Assembly: GCF_009753675.1 (NCBI RefSeq)
Contig: NZ_WQLV01000015.1
Location: 1-64,000 of the forward strand
Direction of reading: 5' to 3'
Origin: Parasedimentitalea huanghaiensis
Lineage (GTDB): Bacteria > Pseudomonadota > Alphaproteobacteria > Rhodobacterales > Rhodobacteraceae
Length of the DNA stretch: 64,000 nucleotides
Under the pieces are notes generated by a model, which saw nothing but the letters and a program-made list of their open reading frames with translations, had not been told where the DNA came from and did not search any database. Positions 34,820-42,990 of this stretch are shown in pieces. Position numbers and translations under genes: made by a program. Each line of letters begins with the position of its first letter. The stretch's first letter is position 1.

Positions 34820-35467
34820 ATGGCCGAAACTTTGCAAACTCTGGGTGATTCAACCTTTCAGCGCCTTAAAACGATGATCCTTGATGGCACATTGAAATCT
34901 GGTACCCGCCTGAGCGAAAAGAAGTTTGCGGACAGCATGGGCGTTTCGCGTACGCCAATTCGCGAAGCAATCGGACAGCTGATCAGCGAAGGGTTTGCGA
35001 CCAGAAGCGCCGGCGGCACACCGGTGGTCAACAGTATTTCGCTCAGTGACATTATGGAAATCTTGCATGTTCGAAGCTTGTTGGAGTGCGAAGCAGCGAG
35101 AAAAGCAGCCCTTTCCGGCAAGTCAGGAGAGGAATTGGCAGCCATCAGAGCACAGCTCTGTGGCTTTCTTGAAGGGGCGCGACCAAGTTCAGAAGACCAT
35201 ACAGCATTGGACATGAAGCTTCATTTCCTTGTCGCTCGGATGGCTGGATCGAAACTGCTTGTTGAATTGATTGAAAGCTTGAAGAACAAGACATGTATGT
35301 ATGATCAGGGGTCTCTCCCGGACCGGTTAGAACCTGGCTGCAAAGAACATTTGGCACTCATTGATGCAATTGCTGCTGGGTCACCAGACGCAGCAGCAGC
35401 TGCGATGAAGGTTCATCTGACCAACGTTCGCGAAGCAATTATTTCGCATATTCACCACCCTTTCTGA
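34820..35467 (+). CDS. GntR-family (FCD) regulator
   Basis: A 215-residue regulator. N-terminal winged helix (LSEKKFADSMGVSRTPIREAI) with the wing around FATRSAGGTPV, then an FCD helical domain (HVRSLLECEAARKAAL; HLALIDAIAAGSPDAAAAAM). The ATG at 34820 has GGGAG upstream and a normal N-terminus; the open frame extends upstream across the promoter. It lies between the divergent hydantoinase and the downstream Dpp2 operon and likely controls both through the paired GTATTCC/GTATACC sites. The ligand is unknown. Confidence 0.87.
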   Translation: MAETLQTLGDSTFQRLKTMILDGTLKSGTRLSEKKFADSMGVSRTPIREAIGQLISEGFATRSAGGTPVVNSISLSDIMEILHVRSLLECEAARKAALSGKSGEELAAIRAQLCGFLEGARPSSEDHTALDMKLHFLVARMAGSKLLVELIESLKNKTCMYDQGSLPDRLEPGCKEHLALIDAIAAGSPDAAAAAMKVHLTNVREAIISHIHHPF

Positions 35468-35516
35468 ACGAAGTTTCGACGGGAACGCCGATTTTTCCCG
35501 CAGCAGTGTTGACTCT

Positions 35517-35541
35517 GTATTCCGCGTGTATACCATTTGCA
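35517..35541. promoter_or_regulatory. Putative GntR site B (Dpp2 operon promoter)
   Basis: GTATTCC then GCGTGTATACC then ATTTGCA, matching site A at 34734 in 19 of the aligned positions by eye. It follows TTGACT (35509-35514), a good -35 hexamer, so a repressor bound here would block the promoter of the glyoxalase-fold gene. Confidence 0.5.
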
Positions 35542-35570
35542 TACTGATTAACTGATATCGGAAGCAACAC

Positions 35571-35972
35571 ATGACATTGCAAAACCCGCAGCGACCTACG
35601 GGCGGCGTCGTACTGGCAATAACATTTCAGTATTACCGCGACCTGCCACGCGCGATGGCGTTTTACGAGGAGGTCCTCGGGTTCACCTTGGCCATCGATC
35701 AAGGTTGGTCGAAAATTTACCAGATTGGCGGGCAGGCGCATGTTGGCCTCGTGGACGAGGCCCGGGGCATGCAGAAATGGGCCGAGCACAAGACCGTACA
35801 GGTTTGTCTGCGCGTGCCAGACGTCGATGCATGGCATGCATGGGCTGCCTCACAAAAAATACCTGGTCTTACGGCGCCGCGTGACAGTGACGAATTGGGT
35901 ATCCGCGCCTTCGTCATGAACGATCCCGAGGGATACCAGATCGAGGTGCAGACCGCCAAGCCCGGTCATTAG
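35571..35972 (+). CDS. Glyoxalase/bleomycin-resistance (VOC) family protein
   Basis: A 133-residue single VOC module with paired beta-alpha-beta-beta-beta units. The first unit starts near LAITFQYYRDLPRAMAFYEEVLGF; the C-terminal metal-type Glu is in GYQIEVQTA. VOC proteins are isomerases, dioxygenases or lyases acting on small metabolites; the specific reaction cannot be read. First gene of the Dpp2 operon; the ATG is preceded by GGAAG. It may modify the imported compound or a toxic aldehyde from it. Confidence 0.72.
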   Translation: MTLQNPQRPTGGVVLAITFQYYRDLPRAMAFYEEVLGFTLAIDQGWSKIYQIGGQAHVGLVDEARGMQKWAEHKTVQVCLRVPDVDAWHAWAASQKIPGLTAPRDSDELGIRAFVMNDPEGYQIEVQTAKPGH

Positions 35973-36053
35973 AAACATCAAAATTTGAATAAACCGACCA
36001 GGCTGGCAAACCGGCCGGCACATCTTTTCGAAACCAACAGCAGAGGGATCCCC

Positions 36054-37607
36054 ATGAAATATCTATCGCAAACCGCGTTTCGCGCAGGCGCCGTTGGTGT
36101 TGCCATCCTGGCCGCCAACGCAGCGTTCTCTCAGGATAAATCCGTGACAATCGGACTGACCTCTGATCCCAGCCACCTATATCCGCTGGCGGGAGAGGAG
36201 CTTTCTTCAAACATTATGTATTACCATCTTTATGATCCGCTGGTGAAACGTAGTGGTGATTTGTCATTCGGTCCGGGATTGGCAGAAAGCTGGGAAAACG
36301 TCGACGATGTGACCTGGCGTTTCAAGCTGCGCGAAGGGGTGACATTTCATAATGGCAACGCCTTTACCGCCGCTGATGTTGTCTACACCGTAAACAAAGC
36401 GCGTGAATCTATACGTCCTGGTCTGGTGGCCAACATCGCAGAAATCACCGCAATTGACGACCTGACCGTAGAGTTCAAGACACCAAAGCCCTATGCGGTT
36501 TTACCCAATGATCTTGCTGAACTCCTGATCTTGGATGAGGAATACACCTCTGCCACTGGTGATGAGCAGATGGACCTCAAGCCGATGGGCACCGGTCCCT
36601 ATATGCTGGGAGAGTGGGTCAAAGAGGAAAAGCTGACACTTAAGGCGTTCGATGCCTATTGGGCCGGCGCGGCGAAGATCAAAAATGTCACGTTCCGTCC
36701 GATCACCAACCCCGCAACCCGGACAGCGGCTTTACTCACTGGTGAGGTGGACGTGATCCAAGACCTTGCTGTACGAGATGTAGACCGGGTTAAGCGCGAC
36801 GATATGTTTAACGTTATCACCCGGCCCAGCTTGCTGAACGTAGTGCTGGCGATGGACATGCGAGAGAACTCTCCGACGATTGAGGGTAAGAACCCGATGA
36901 CAGATCAGCGGGTGCGCCAGGCGATCGCGCAGGCAGTGGATGTTCAAGCGATCAATAAGATCGTTATGAATGGGTTGGCCACACCCAGTGACCAGTTTGT
37001 GCCGGCCTCTCACAATGGCTATGTCGATAGCCTGAGCTTCCGCGACATGTATCCTCTGGACGTGGAAAAAGCCAAAGCGCTGATGGCTGAGGCAGGTTAT
37101 GCCGATGGCTTTACCATGACGTTGGACGCAACCAACAACCGCTATGTGAACGATGCGCAGATCGCGCAGGCACTGGCGTCAATGTTGGCCAAAATCGGTG
37201 TGACGCTTGAGCTGAACATCATGCCCAAGTCCAACTTCTGGGGCTACATTCGTGTGCCGACGGAAAACTCCAGCTTTATCATGAGCGGTTGGGATGTTCC
37301 GGCAGGTGATGCTGGGTCGATGTACGGCGCGCTGTTTTATACGCGAGGCGTCAAAGATGGCTATGGACAGGTGAACCGCGGATCGTATTCGAACCCTGAA
37401 ATGGATGCGCTGATCGACAAAGCCGACGCCACCCCCAGCATCGATGAGCGTGACGGATACCTTCAGGACGCAACCAAGATCCTGATGGCAGATATTCCGA
37501 TGATCCCGGTGCACTACGAACAGGATATCTACGCAGCGCGAAAAGGCGTGACACTTGAACCTCGCGTAGACAAGTTCTTATGGGCCTACGACATGGACGC
37601 CGAATAA
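36054..37607 (+). CDS. Family 5 extracellular solute-binding protein (Dpp2 A)
   Basis: A 517-residue periplasmic binding protein with a signal peptide (MKYLSQTAFRAGAVGVAILA, cleavage near AAFS). Typical segments are TSDPSHLYPLAGEELSSN, GLAESWENVDDVTWRFKLRE, GVTFHNGNAFTAADVVYTVN and AKALMAEAGYADGF. The ATG at 36054 has GAGGGA upstream. It shares the last landmark with the Dpp1 binding protein, so the two systems are paralogues. A hairpin lies between it and the permease genes. Confidence 0.9.
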   Translation: MKYLSQTAFRAGAVGVAILAANAAFSQDKSVTIGLTSDPSHLYPLAGEELSSNIMYYHLYDPLVKRSGDLSFGPGLAESWENVDDVTWRFKLREGVTFHNGNAFTAADVVYTVNKARESIRPGLVANIAEITAIDDLTVEFKTPKPYAVLPNDLAELLILDEEYTSATGDEQMDLKPMGTGPYMLGEWVKEEKLTLKAFDAYWAGAAKIKNVTFRPITNPATRTAALLTGEVDVIQDLAVRDVDRVKRDDMFNVITRPSLLNVVLAMDMRENSPTIEGKNPMTDQRVRQAIAQAVDVQAINKIVMNGLATPSDQFVPASHNGYVDSLSFRDMYPLDVEKAKALMAEAGYADGFTMTLDATNNRYVNDAQIAQALASMLAKIGVTLELNIMPKSNFWGYIRVPTENSSFIMSGWDVPAGDAGSMYGALFYTRGVKDGYGQVNRGSYSNPEMDALIDKADATPSIDERDGYLQDATKILMADIPMIPVHYEQDIYAARKGVTLEPRVDKFLWAYDMDAE

Positions 37608-37622
37608 GCCGTATTTTTAGAT

Positions 37623-37648
37623 CCCCCGCGGGCCAATTTGTGCGGGGG
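37623..37648 (+). terminator. Hairpin after Dpp2 A
   Basis: A 7-bp stem CCCCCGC/GCGGGGG with a 12-nt loop, 16 nt after the binding-protein stop; no long U-run follows. Probably a message-stabilising or weakly attenuating element. Confidence 0.5.
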
Positions 37649-37685
37649 GCCTCCTTACACGAATTACGAAAGTCTGACCCCTTAC

Positions 37686-38651
37686 ATGCTTGGATATTTG
37701 TTAAAACGACTGATTCAGATGACGCTTGTATTGTGGGTCGTCTCGGTCATCGTCTTTATAATGATGAGCTTTACTGGTGATCCGGTGTTCATGGTTGTGC
37801 CGATCGATGCGACCGATCTTGAAATAGAGCAGGCGCGTCGCCTGCTGGGCCTCGATCAATCAGTTTTAGTGCAATATTGGAAGTTCATGACCAGCCTGTT
37901 GCACGGCGATTTTGGTCGCTCCTATGTGTTCCGTCAGCCTGCCATGACGCTGATCCTTGAGCGATTACCTGCAACGGTCGAAATGGTTGTTGTTGCAATG
38001 GTGCTGGCCGTTGCAGTGGCGATCCCATTAGGGGTATATGCCGGCGCCAACCCCAACGGGCGTATCAGCCGCACGATTATGGCCGGATCGTTGATGGGCA
38101 TTTCCCTGCCGGGGTTTTGGGTAGGGATGGTTCTGATATACCTGTTTGCTGTCACCTGGGGTATCTTCCCATCCTCGGGACGTGGTGACACGGCTGAGGT
38201 GTTAGGTCTGCGTATCAGCCTCGTGACCAGGGACGGCTGGCATCATATAGCATTGCCTGCAATAACACTGTCACTTGGCACGATGGCTATCCTGTTGCGC
38301 ATGACCCGTGCGGGCATGATGGAGGTCAGCCGCCAGGATTTCATGAAATTTGCCCGCGCCAAAGGCGCAACGCGCAGAGATGTTCTGTATAAACATGGGC
38401 TAAAAAATGCGCTGATCCCGGTAATTACAATCTTTGGTTTGCAACTGGGTGATCTGATTGCATTCGCAACGATCACTGAGACGATTTTCTCATGGCCCGG
38501 TATGGGCAAGCTGTTGATCGACTCCATCTACCGCGCCGACCGCCCCGTAATCGTTGTCTACCTGATGCTGGTGGCACTGATATTTGTGGTGATCAATTTC
38601 CTTGTCGACATCGTCTATACGTTGATCGACCCACGTATCACGCTGAAATGA
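37686..38651 (+). CDS. Dipeptide/oligopeptide-type ABC transporter permease (Dpp2 B subunit)
   Basis: A 321-residue DppB-type permease starting MLGYLLKRLIQMT. It has LGLDQSVLVQYWKFMTSLLHGDFG, the docking loop KFARAKGATRRDVLYKHGLKNAL, and the end DIVYTLIDPRITL. About six membrane helices. The start at 37686 matches the family N-terminus although the ribosome site is weak; an in-frame ATG at 37638 is less likely. Confidence 0.9.
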   Translation: MLGYLLKRLIQMTLVLWVVSVIVFIMMSFTGDPVFMVVPIDATDLEIEQARRLLGLDQSVLVQYWKFMTSLLHGDFGRSYVFRQPAMTLILERLPATVEMVVVAMVLAVAVAIPLGVYAGANPNGRISRTIMAGSLMGISLPGFWVGMVLIYLFAVTWGIFPSSGRGDTAEVLGLRISLVTRDGWHHIALPAITLSLGTMAILLRMTRAGMMEVSRQDFMKFARAKGATRRDVLYKHGLKNALIPVITIFGLQLGDLIAFATITETIFSWPGMGKLLIDSIYRADRPVIVVYLMLVALIFVVINFLVDIVYTLIDPRITLK

Positions 38652-38658
38652 GGTGCAG

Positions 38659-39534
38659 ATGATGACTCGTTTCCTCCACTCCGAGTTTTTTCACAATTAC
38701 AAACACAGTAGCTCTGCCGTGATCGGTAGTACTCTGATGCTGGGTTTTGCCTTTGCTGTGATTGTCGGCCCCTTACTCGTGGCACAAAACCCCTATGACA
38801 TCGCGTCCCTTGATCTGATGGACAGTTATAAACCACCCCTTTGGCTGGAGGGTGGCGATCCGCGCTTTCCTTTGGGCACAGACGGGCAAGGTCGGGATGT
38901 CTGGGCCTCTATCCTTTATGGCGCGCGCATTTCGGTGTTTATCGGGCTGGTGGCGATGATTGCGTCTTGCACGATTGGAACGTTTCTGGGGCTTGTTGCA
39001 GGGTTCTATGGTGGCATTGTGGATTCCGTGATCATGCGGATTGCCGACATTCAGCTATCGTTCCCGTCCATCCTGATTGCCCTATTTTTGATGTCCGCCG
39101 TCGGCACTGGCGTTGATAAAGTTCTGATCGCGCTGACGGCGGTGGGTTGGGTTGTTTATGCTCGGACCGTGCGCGGATCGACCCTGTCAGAAATCGAAAA
39201 GGAATATGTGCAGGCGGCCAAGGTTGCCGGGCTGCCAAACCACAAGATCATCCGCAAACACGTACTGCCCAACGTACTGACCCCCTTGATTGTTATTGCA
39301 ACCATTCAGGTCGGCACTTTCGTTCTGATCGAAGCCTCTCTCAGCTTTCTAGGGGTGGGCGTACCGATCACGCAGCCCTCACTGGGTTTGCTGATCAAAA
39401 ACGGATTTGACGTGCTGTTCAGCGGTTTGTGGTGGACCTCGGTTTTCCCGGGCATTGCGATCATGATCCTGGTGTTTGGCATCAACCTCTTTGGTGATTT
39501 CCTGCGCGACGAACTGAACCCGAGGCTGAAGTAA
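38659..39534 (+). CDS. Dipeptide/oligopeptide-type ABC transporter permease (Dpp2 C subunit)
   Basis: A 291-residue DppC-type permease. Landmarks: FPLGTDGQGRDVWASILYGAR and the loop EYVQAAKVAGLPNHKIIRKHVLPN. The open frame begins with GTG at 38653; ATG at 38659 or 38662, behind GAGGTG, is the likely start. Its stop overlaps the DppD start by one base (TAATG). Confidence 0.9.
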   Translation: MMTRFLHSEFFHNYKHSSSAVIGSTLMLGFAFAVIVGPLLVAQNPYDIASLDLMDSYKPPLWLEGGDPRFPLGTDGQGRDVWASILYGARISVFIGLVAMIASCTIGTFLGLVAGFYGGIVDSVIMRIADIQLSFPSILIALFLMSAVGTGVDKVLIALTAVGWVVYARTVRGSTLSEIEKEYVQAAKVAGLPNHKIIRKHVLPNVLTPLIVIATIQVGTFVLIEASLSFLGVGVPITQPSLGLLIKNGFDVLFSGLWWTSVFPGIAIMILVFGINLFGDFLRDELNPRLK

Positions 39535-40529
39535 TGGAAAATTCAGAACATATTCCGCTGTTAGAAGTACGAGACCTACACACCTATTTTCACACGTTTT
39601 CGGGAACGGTAAAGGCCGTAAACGGTGTCAGTTTTGAAATTGGCAAAGGCGAAGTGATGGGGCTGGTTGGCGAAAGCGGTGGCGGTAAATCCGTGGTTGG
39701 CTTTTCCATTCTTGGACTGATTGACAGCCCCGGGAAAATTGAAAGCGGTGAGTTATTGCTTGAGGGACAAGATCTGGTTACCGCAGGCGAAGACCGTTTG
39801 CGCGAAATCCGGGGCCGTGAAATTTCCATGGTGTTTCAGGACCCGATGACTTCGCTTAACCCGCTGCACACGGTTGGCAGACAAATGGATGAGGTGCTGC
39901 GCCTACACAGTGATCTGGGGGCTGAGGCGCGACAAACCACCTGTATTGAGATGCTCGAAAGTGTTGGTATCAGCCGGGCGGCGGAACGTCTTAAGGCCTA
40001 CCCACACCAGTTTTCTGGCGGCATGCGGCAGCGGGTGGTGATCGCCATTGCCATGCTGGCGCGCCCAAAGCTAATCATTGCCGATGAGCCAACAACCGCT
40101 TTGGACGTTACAATACAAAGCCAAATACTGAAGCTCATGCGGGCGCAGATCGCTGACAAAGGTGCGTCGATGATCCTGATCACCCATGACCTTGCGGTTG
40201 TTTCTGAAATGGCCGACCACATTACCGTGCTCTATTGCGGCAACGTGGTCGAGCGGGGGCAAACGCGTGATCTGATCGAAAATCCATCACATCCTTATAC
40301 CCGCGGCCTGATTGATAGTATTCCTGACACCACACAAAGGTTGGATCGACTGTCACAGATACCGGGCTCTGTTCCAGACATTCGAAACTTGCCACAGGGC
40401 TGCAATTTCCGCGAACGTTGCCCGCGTGCGCAGGCAATTTGTGCACAAAAAGAACCCTCACTCACACCGCAACATAAGAGCCTTATGGCCGCGTGCCATT
40501 TCCCACTCAAACCGGGAGAGGCGGCATGA
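39534..40529 (+). CDS. Dipeptide/oligopeptide-type ABC transporter ATPase (Dpp2 D subunit)
   Basis: A 331-residue DppD-type ATPase. Walker A GESGGGKS (a GGGKS variant of the usual GxGKS), Q-loop MVFQDPMTSLNPL, signature FSGGMRQR, Walker B LIIADEPTTALDV, and the C-terminal CNFRERCPRAQAIC segment. It overlaps DppC by one base and DppF by 4 nt. Confidence 0.92.
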   Translation: MENSEHIPLLEVRDLHTYFHTFSGTVKAVNGVSFEIGKGEVMGLVGESGGGKSVVGFSILGLIDSPGKIESGELLLEGQDLVTAGEDRLREIRGREISMVFQDPMTSLNPLHTVGRQMDEVLRLHSDLGAEARQTTCIEMLESVGISRAAERLKAYPHQFSGGMRQRVVIAIAMLARPKLIIADEPTTALDVTIQSQILKLMRAQIADKGASMILITHDLAVVSEMADHITVLYCGNVVERGQTRDLIENPSHPYTRGLIDSIPDTTQRLDRLSQIPGSVPDIRNLPQGCNFRERCPRAQAICAQKEPSLTPQHKSLMAACHFPLKPGEAA

Positions 40530-41554
40530 CCGACACCCCCGTACTCGATGTTCGTGATCTTGAAATGCACTTTTCCGTTGGCGGCGGTATTCTTGATCGG
40601 CTTAAGTTGGACCGGAGTGGCCTGCGGTTGGAAACCCCGGTTGTCCACGCCGTCAACGGCGTCAGTTTCAAGATCAACCGGGCTGAGATCATGGCGTTGG
40701 TTGGTGAAAGTGGATGCGGTAAGTCAACCGTCGCCAAGACTATCGCACGGATCTACCAACCCACTGCGGGTGAGGTACGAATCGAAGGGCAGGATGTCGC
40801 GAGCTTTGGCTTTTCAGATTTGCTTCCTGTACGTGCCAAGATGCAAATGATTTTCCAAGATCCCTATGCATCGCTTAACCCCCGTCAGCGCGTGCGCGAC
40901 ATTGTCGCCGAACCGCTGCTTGAGCAAACCAAAACTGCAAACGAGCGCGCAGAAGTGCCTGCGCGAATTGAGCAATTGCTGACCCGTGTTGGTCTAAACA
41001 CGGAACACGCTGGCCGCTATCCTCATCAGTTCTCAGGCGGGCAACGCCAGCGGATCGGGATCGCGCGTGCGTTGTCAGTCACACCGGGCCTGATCATTGC
41101 GGATGAACCTGTTTCGGCACTGGATGTTTCCATTCAAGCGCAAATACTCAACCTGATGAAAGACCTGCGAGATGAGTTTGGTCTGGCCTATCTGTTCATC
41201 AGCCATGACCTGTCTGTTGTGCATCACATCGCCGATTGGGTTGGGGTGATGTATCTGGGGTTCATGGTCGAAAACGCGCCGCGTGATGTGCTGTTTGCAC
41301 GCCCGCGCCACCCCTATACCCGTGCGCTGTTGTCCGCGGCCCCCAGCATCAAGACCAAGCGCGACATTGAGGAAATCGTGTTGAGCGGCGAAGTACCGTC
41401 CGCGCTTGATCTTCCATCGGGATGCCCATTCCGCACTCGCTGCCCTTTTGCATGGGATCGATGCGCCCAACAACGCCCGCACATGCAGGATGTGGGGGAC
41501 GGCCAGACCGTGGCCTGCCATCTTATCGATGAACCTGAAAGGGACAGCATATGA
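40526..41554 (+). CDS. Dipeptide/oligopeptide-type ABC transporter ATPase (Dpp2 F subunit)
   Basis: A 342-residue DppF-type ATPase. Walker A GESGCGKST, Q-loop MIFQDPYASLNPRQ, signature FSGGQRQRI, Walker B LIIADEPVSALDV, and the C-terminal CPFRTRCPFAWDRC segment. The ATG at 40526 overlaps the DppD stop (ATGA); the longer open frame starts inside DppD. It is followed with a 4-nt overlap by an unusual binding-protein-like gene. Confidence 0.92.
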   Translation: MTDTPVLDVRDLEMHFSVGGGILDRLKLDRSGLRLETPVVHAVNGVSFKINRAEIMALVGESGCGKSTVAKTIARIYQPTAGEVRIEGQDVASFGFSDLLPVRAKMQMIFQDPYASLNPRQRVRDIVAEPLLEQTKTANERAEVPARIEQLLTRVGLNTEHAGRYPHQFSGGQRQRIGIARALSVTPGLIIADEPVSALDVSIQAQILNLMKDLRDEFGLAYLFISHDLSVVHHIADWVGVMYLGFMVENAPRDVLFARPRHPYTRALLSAAPSIKTKRDIEEIVLSGEVPSALDLPSGCPFRTRCPFAWDRCAQQRPHMQDVGDGQTVACHLIDEPERDSI

Positions 41555-42990
41555 CCGTGATTGCTCAGGCTAGATTGGCTATTCACGACCCGCATGACTG
41601 CACTGATGCCAGTGACGAATTACCAATCCTACACGCGATCTATGACACATTGGTGCGACGCGTAGGGAAGGAATTTGTCCCACATCTTGCGAAGCATTGG
41701 CTGGTAACAGAAGAGGGCCGCAATTGGACGTTTCATTTGCAAGATAGTGTTCGGTTTCATGACGGCAGCACCTGCGATGCAGCCGCCGTTGCGCTAAACC
41801 TTGAGCGGATGGCCCGTGAGGACAAAGGCTATACACTCGGGGCACCCGCTGTTTGGCGGCAGTTTCTTGGCGGTGCTAAGCTGGATGTCATTGATGCGCT
41901 GACGCTAAAAATCACGCTGGCAGAACCGATGGCCGATCTGCTGGATGTCCTTGAACAGGGGTTCATTGTAGCACCCGCTTCCTTTTCGGCCCTCGATGCA
42001 AAAGAGTATAACACCCAGGTAGGGTCCGGGCCTTACCGGCTGACATCGGTAAGCAACGACCGGATCACAGCCCAGCGGGTTGATGACCACTTTGCTGGCC
42101 AGCCAGAAAACGAAGTCATCACATGGCGCCTTGTTACCGATCCAGCAAACCGGTTGGCGCTGCTTGAGCGCGGTGAGGTGCAGGTCGCTAATTCGCTTGA
42201 TTTTGAAGCCTCGCGCAGCCTTGGATCAAAGCGTCATGAATACCTTTCACCCGTGGCGATTATCTATTTGTTGAACGCCGCAAGGGGCCCGCTTGCTGAT
42301 GCGCGCGTGCGGCGCGCATTAAGTCTTGCGGTGGATCGAAACGCAATTGTCGACACGGTGATGGCAGATGCGGCGCGCCCTTTGCCCGGTTTTGTCAGCC
42401 CCAACCATTTCGGCGCGCAGAAACAGGTGGGTGACCTGCCGACGGATCGCGTCCTTGCCCGGCGTTTGCTGGGCCAAGCAGGCTTTGGTGATGGTCTGAC
42501 TTTAGAGGTCGATTGCCCCACACGGCTGCCGGATGAAGCGGAGCGGCTGACGGCTGCGTTAGCGGCTCAATTGGCGCAGGTCGGGATCACACTGAACGTT
42601 CATGTCCATTCAGAACGAGAAAATTATGCGCATATGGTACGTCGCAAGGAAATCCGTGATTTATGTGTGTTTGATTCCAGCCCAATGAGCACCTACCGCG
42701 TGCTGTATGAAAAGATCGACTCGCGCGTTGCGGGGTCTTGGTGGCAAGGCTATGCGAACCCCGTCGTAGAGGCGCTGATCGATCAGGGCCGCCTGACAAT
42801 AGACCGGTTATCTCGGGAAGAGATTTGGCAGCAGGCCTATGGGATATTGCAGAATGATCCGGCTTGGCTGACGCTGTACAACCCTATCCGCGTGATCGGA
42901 ATGGCGGGCGAGCATCCTGACTTTGCGATGCCCGCAGACGGGGTGATTGACGTTGCCCGCTTACCTCAATTGGACGAGGCCGCAGTATGA
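41551..42990 (+). CDS. Family 5 solute-binding-protein homologue without a signal peptide
   Basis: A 479-residue protein with the solute-binding fold (PHLAKHWLVTEEGRNWTFHL; SVRFHDGSTCDAAAVALNLER; VGSGPYRLTSVSND; DARVRRALSLAVDRNAIV). It begins MTVIAQARLAIHDPHDC with no hydrophobic signal sequence, while canonical members have about 20-25 extra N-terminal residues. The start overlaps the DppF stop by 4 nt and has no good alternative upstream, since upstream sequence encodes DppF. It is therefore predicted to be cytoplasmic, or to have lost export. A role such as substrate buffering, delivery to the next enzyme, or a binding-fold enzyme is possible; none is demonstrated. Confidence 0.8.
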   Translation: MTVIAQARLAIHDPHDCTDASDELPILHAIYDTLVRRVGKEFVPHLAKHWLVTEEGRNWTFHLQDSVRFHDGSTCDAAAVALNLERMAREDKGYTLGAPAVWRQFLGGAKLDVIDALTLKITLAEPMADLLDVLEQGFIVAPASFSALDAKEYNTQVGSGPYRLTSVSNDRITAQRVDDHFAGQPENEVITWRLVTDPANRLALLERGEVQVANSLDFEASRSLGSKRHEYLSPVAIIYLLNAARGPLADARVRRALSLAVDRNAIVDTVMADAARPLPGFVSPNHFGAQKQVGDLPTDRVLARRLLGQAGFGDGLTLEVDCPTRLPDEAERLTAALAAQLAQVGITLNVHVHSERENYAHMVRRKEIRDLCVFDSSPMSTYRVLYEKIDSRVAGSWWQGYANPVVEALIDQGRLTIDRLSREEIWQQAYGILQNDPAWLTLYNPIRVIGMAGEHPDFAMPADGVIDVARLPQLDEAAV

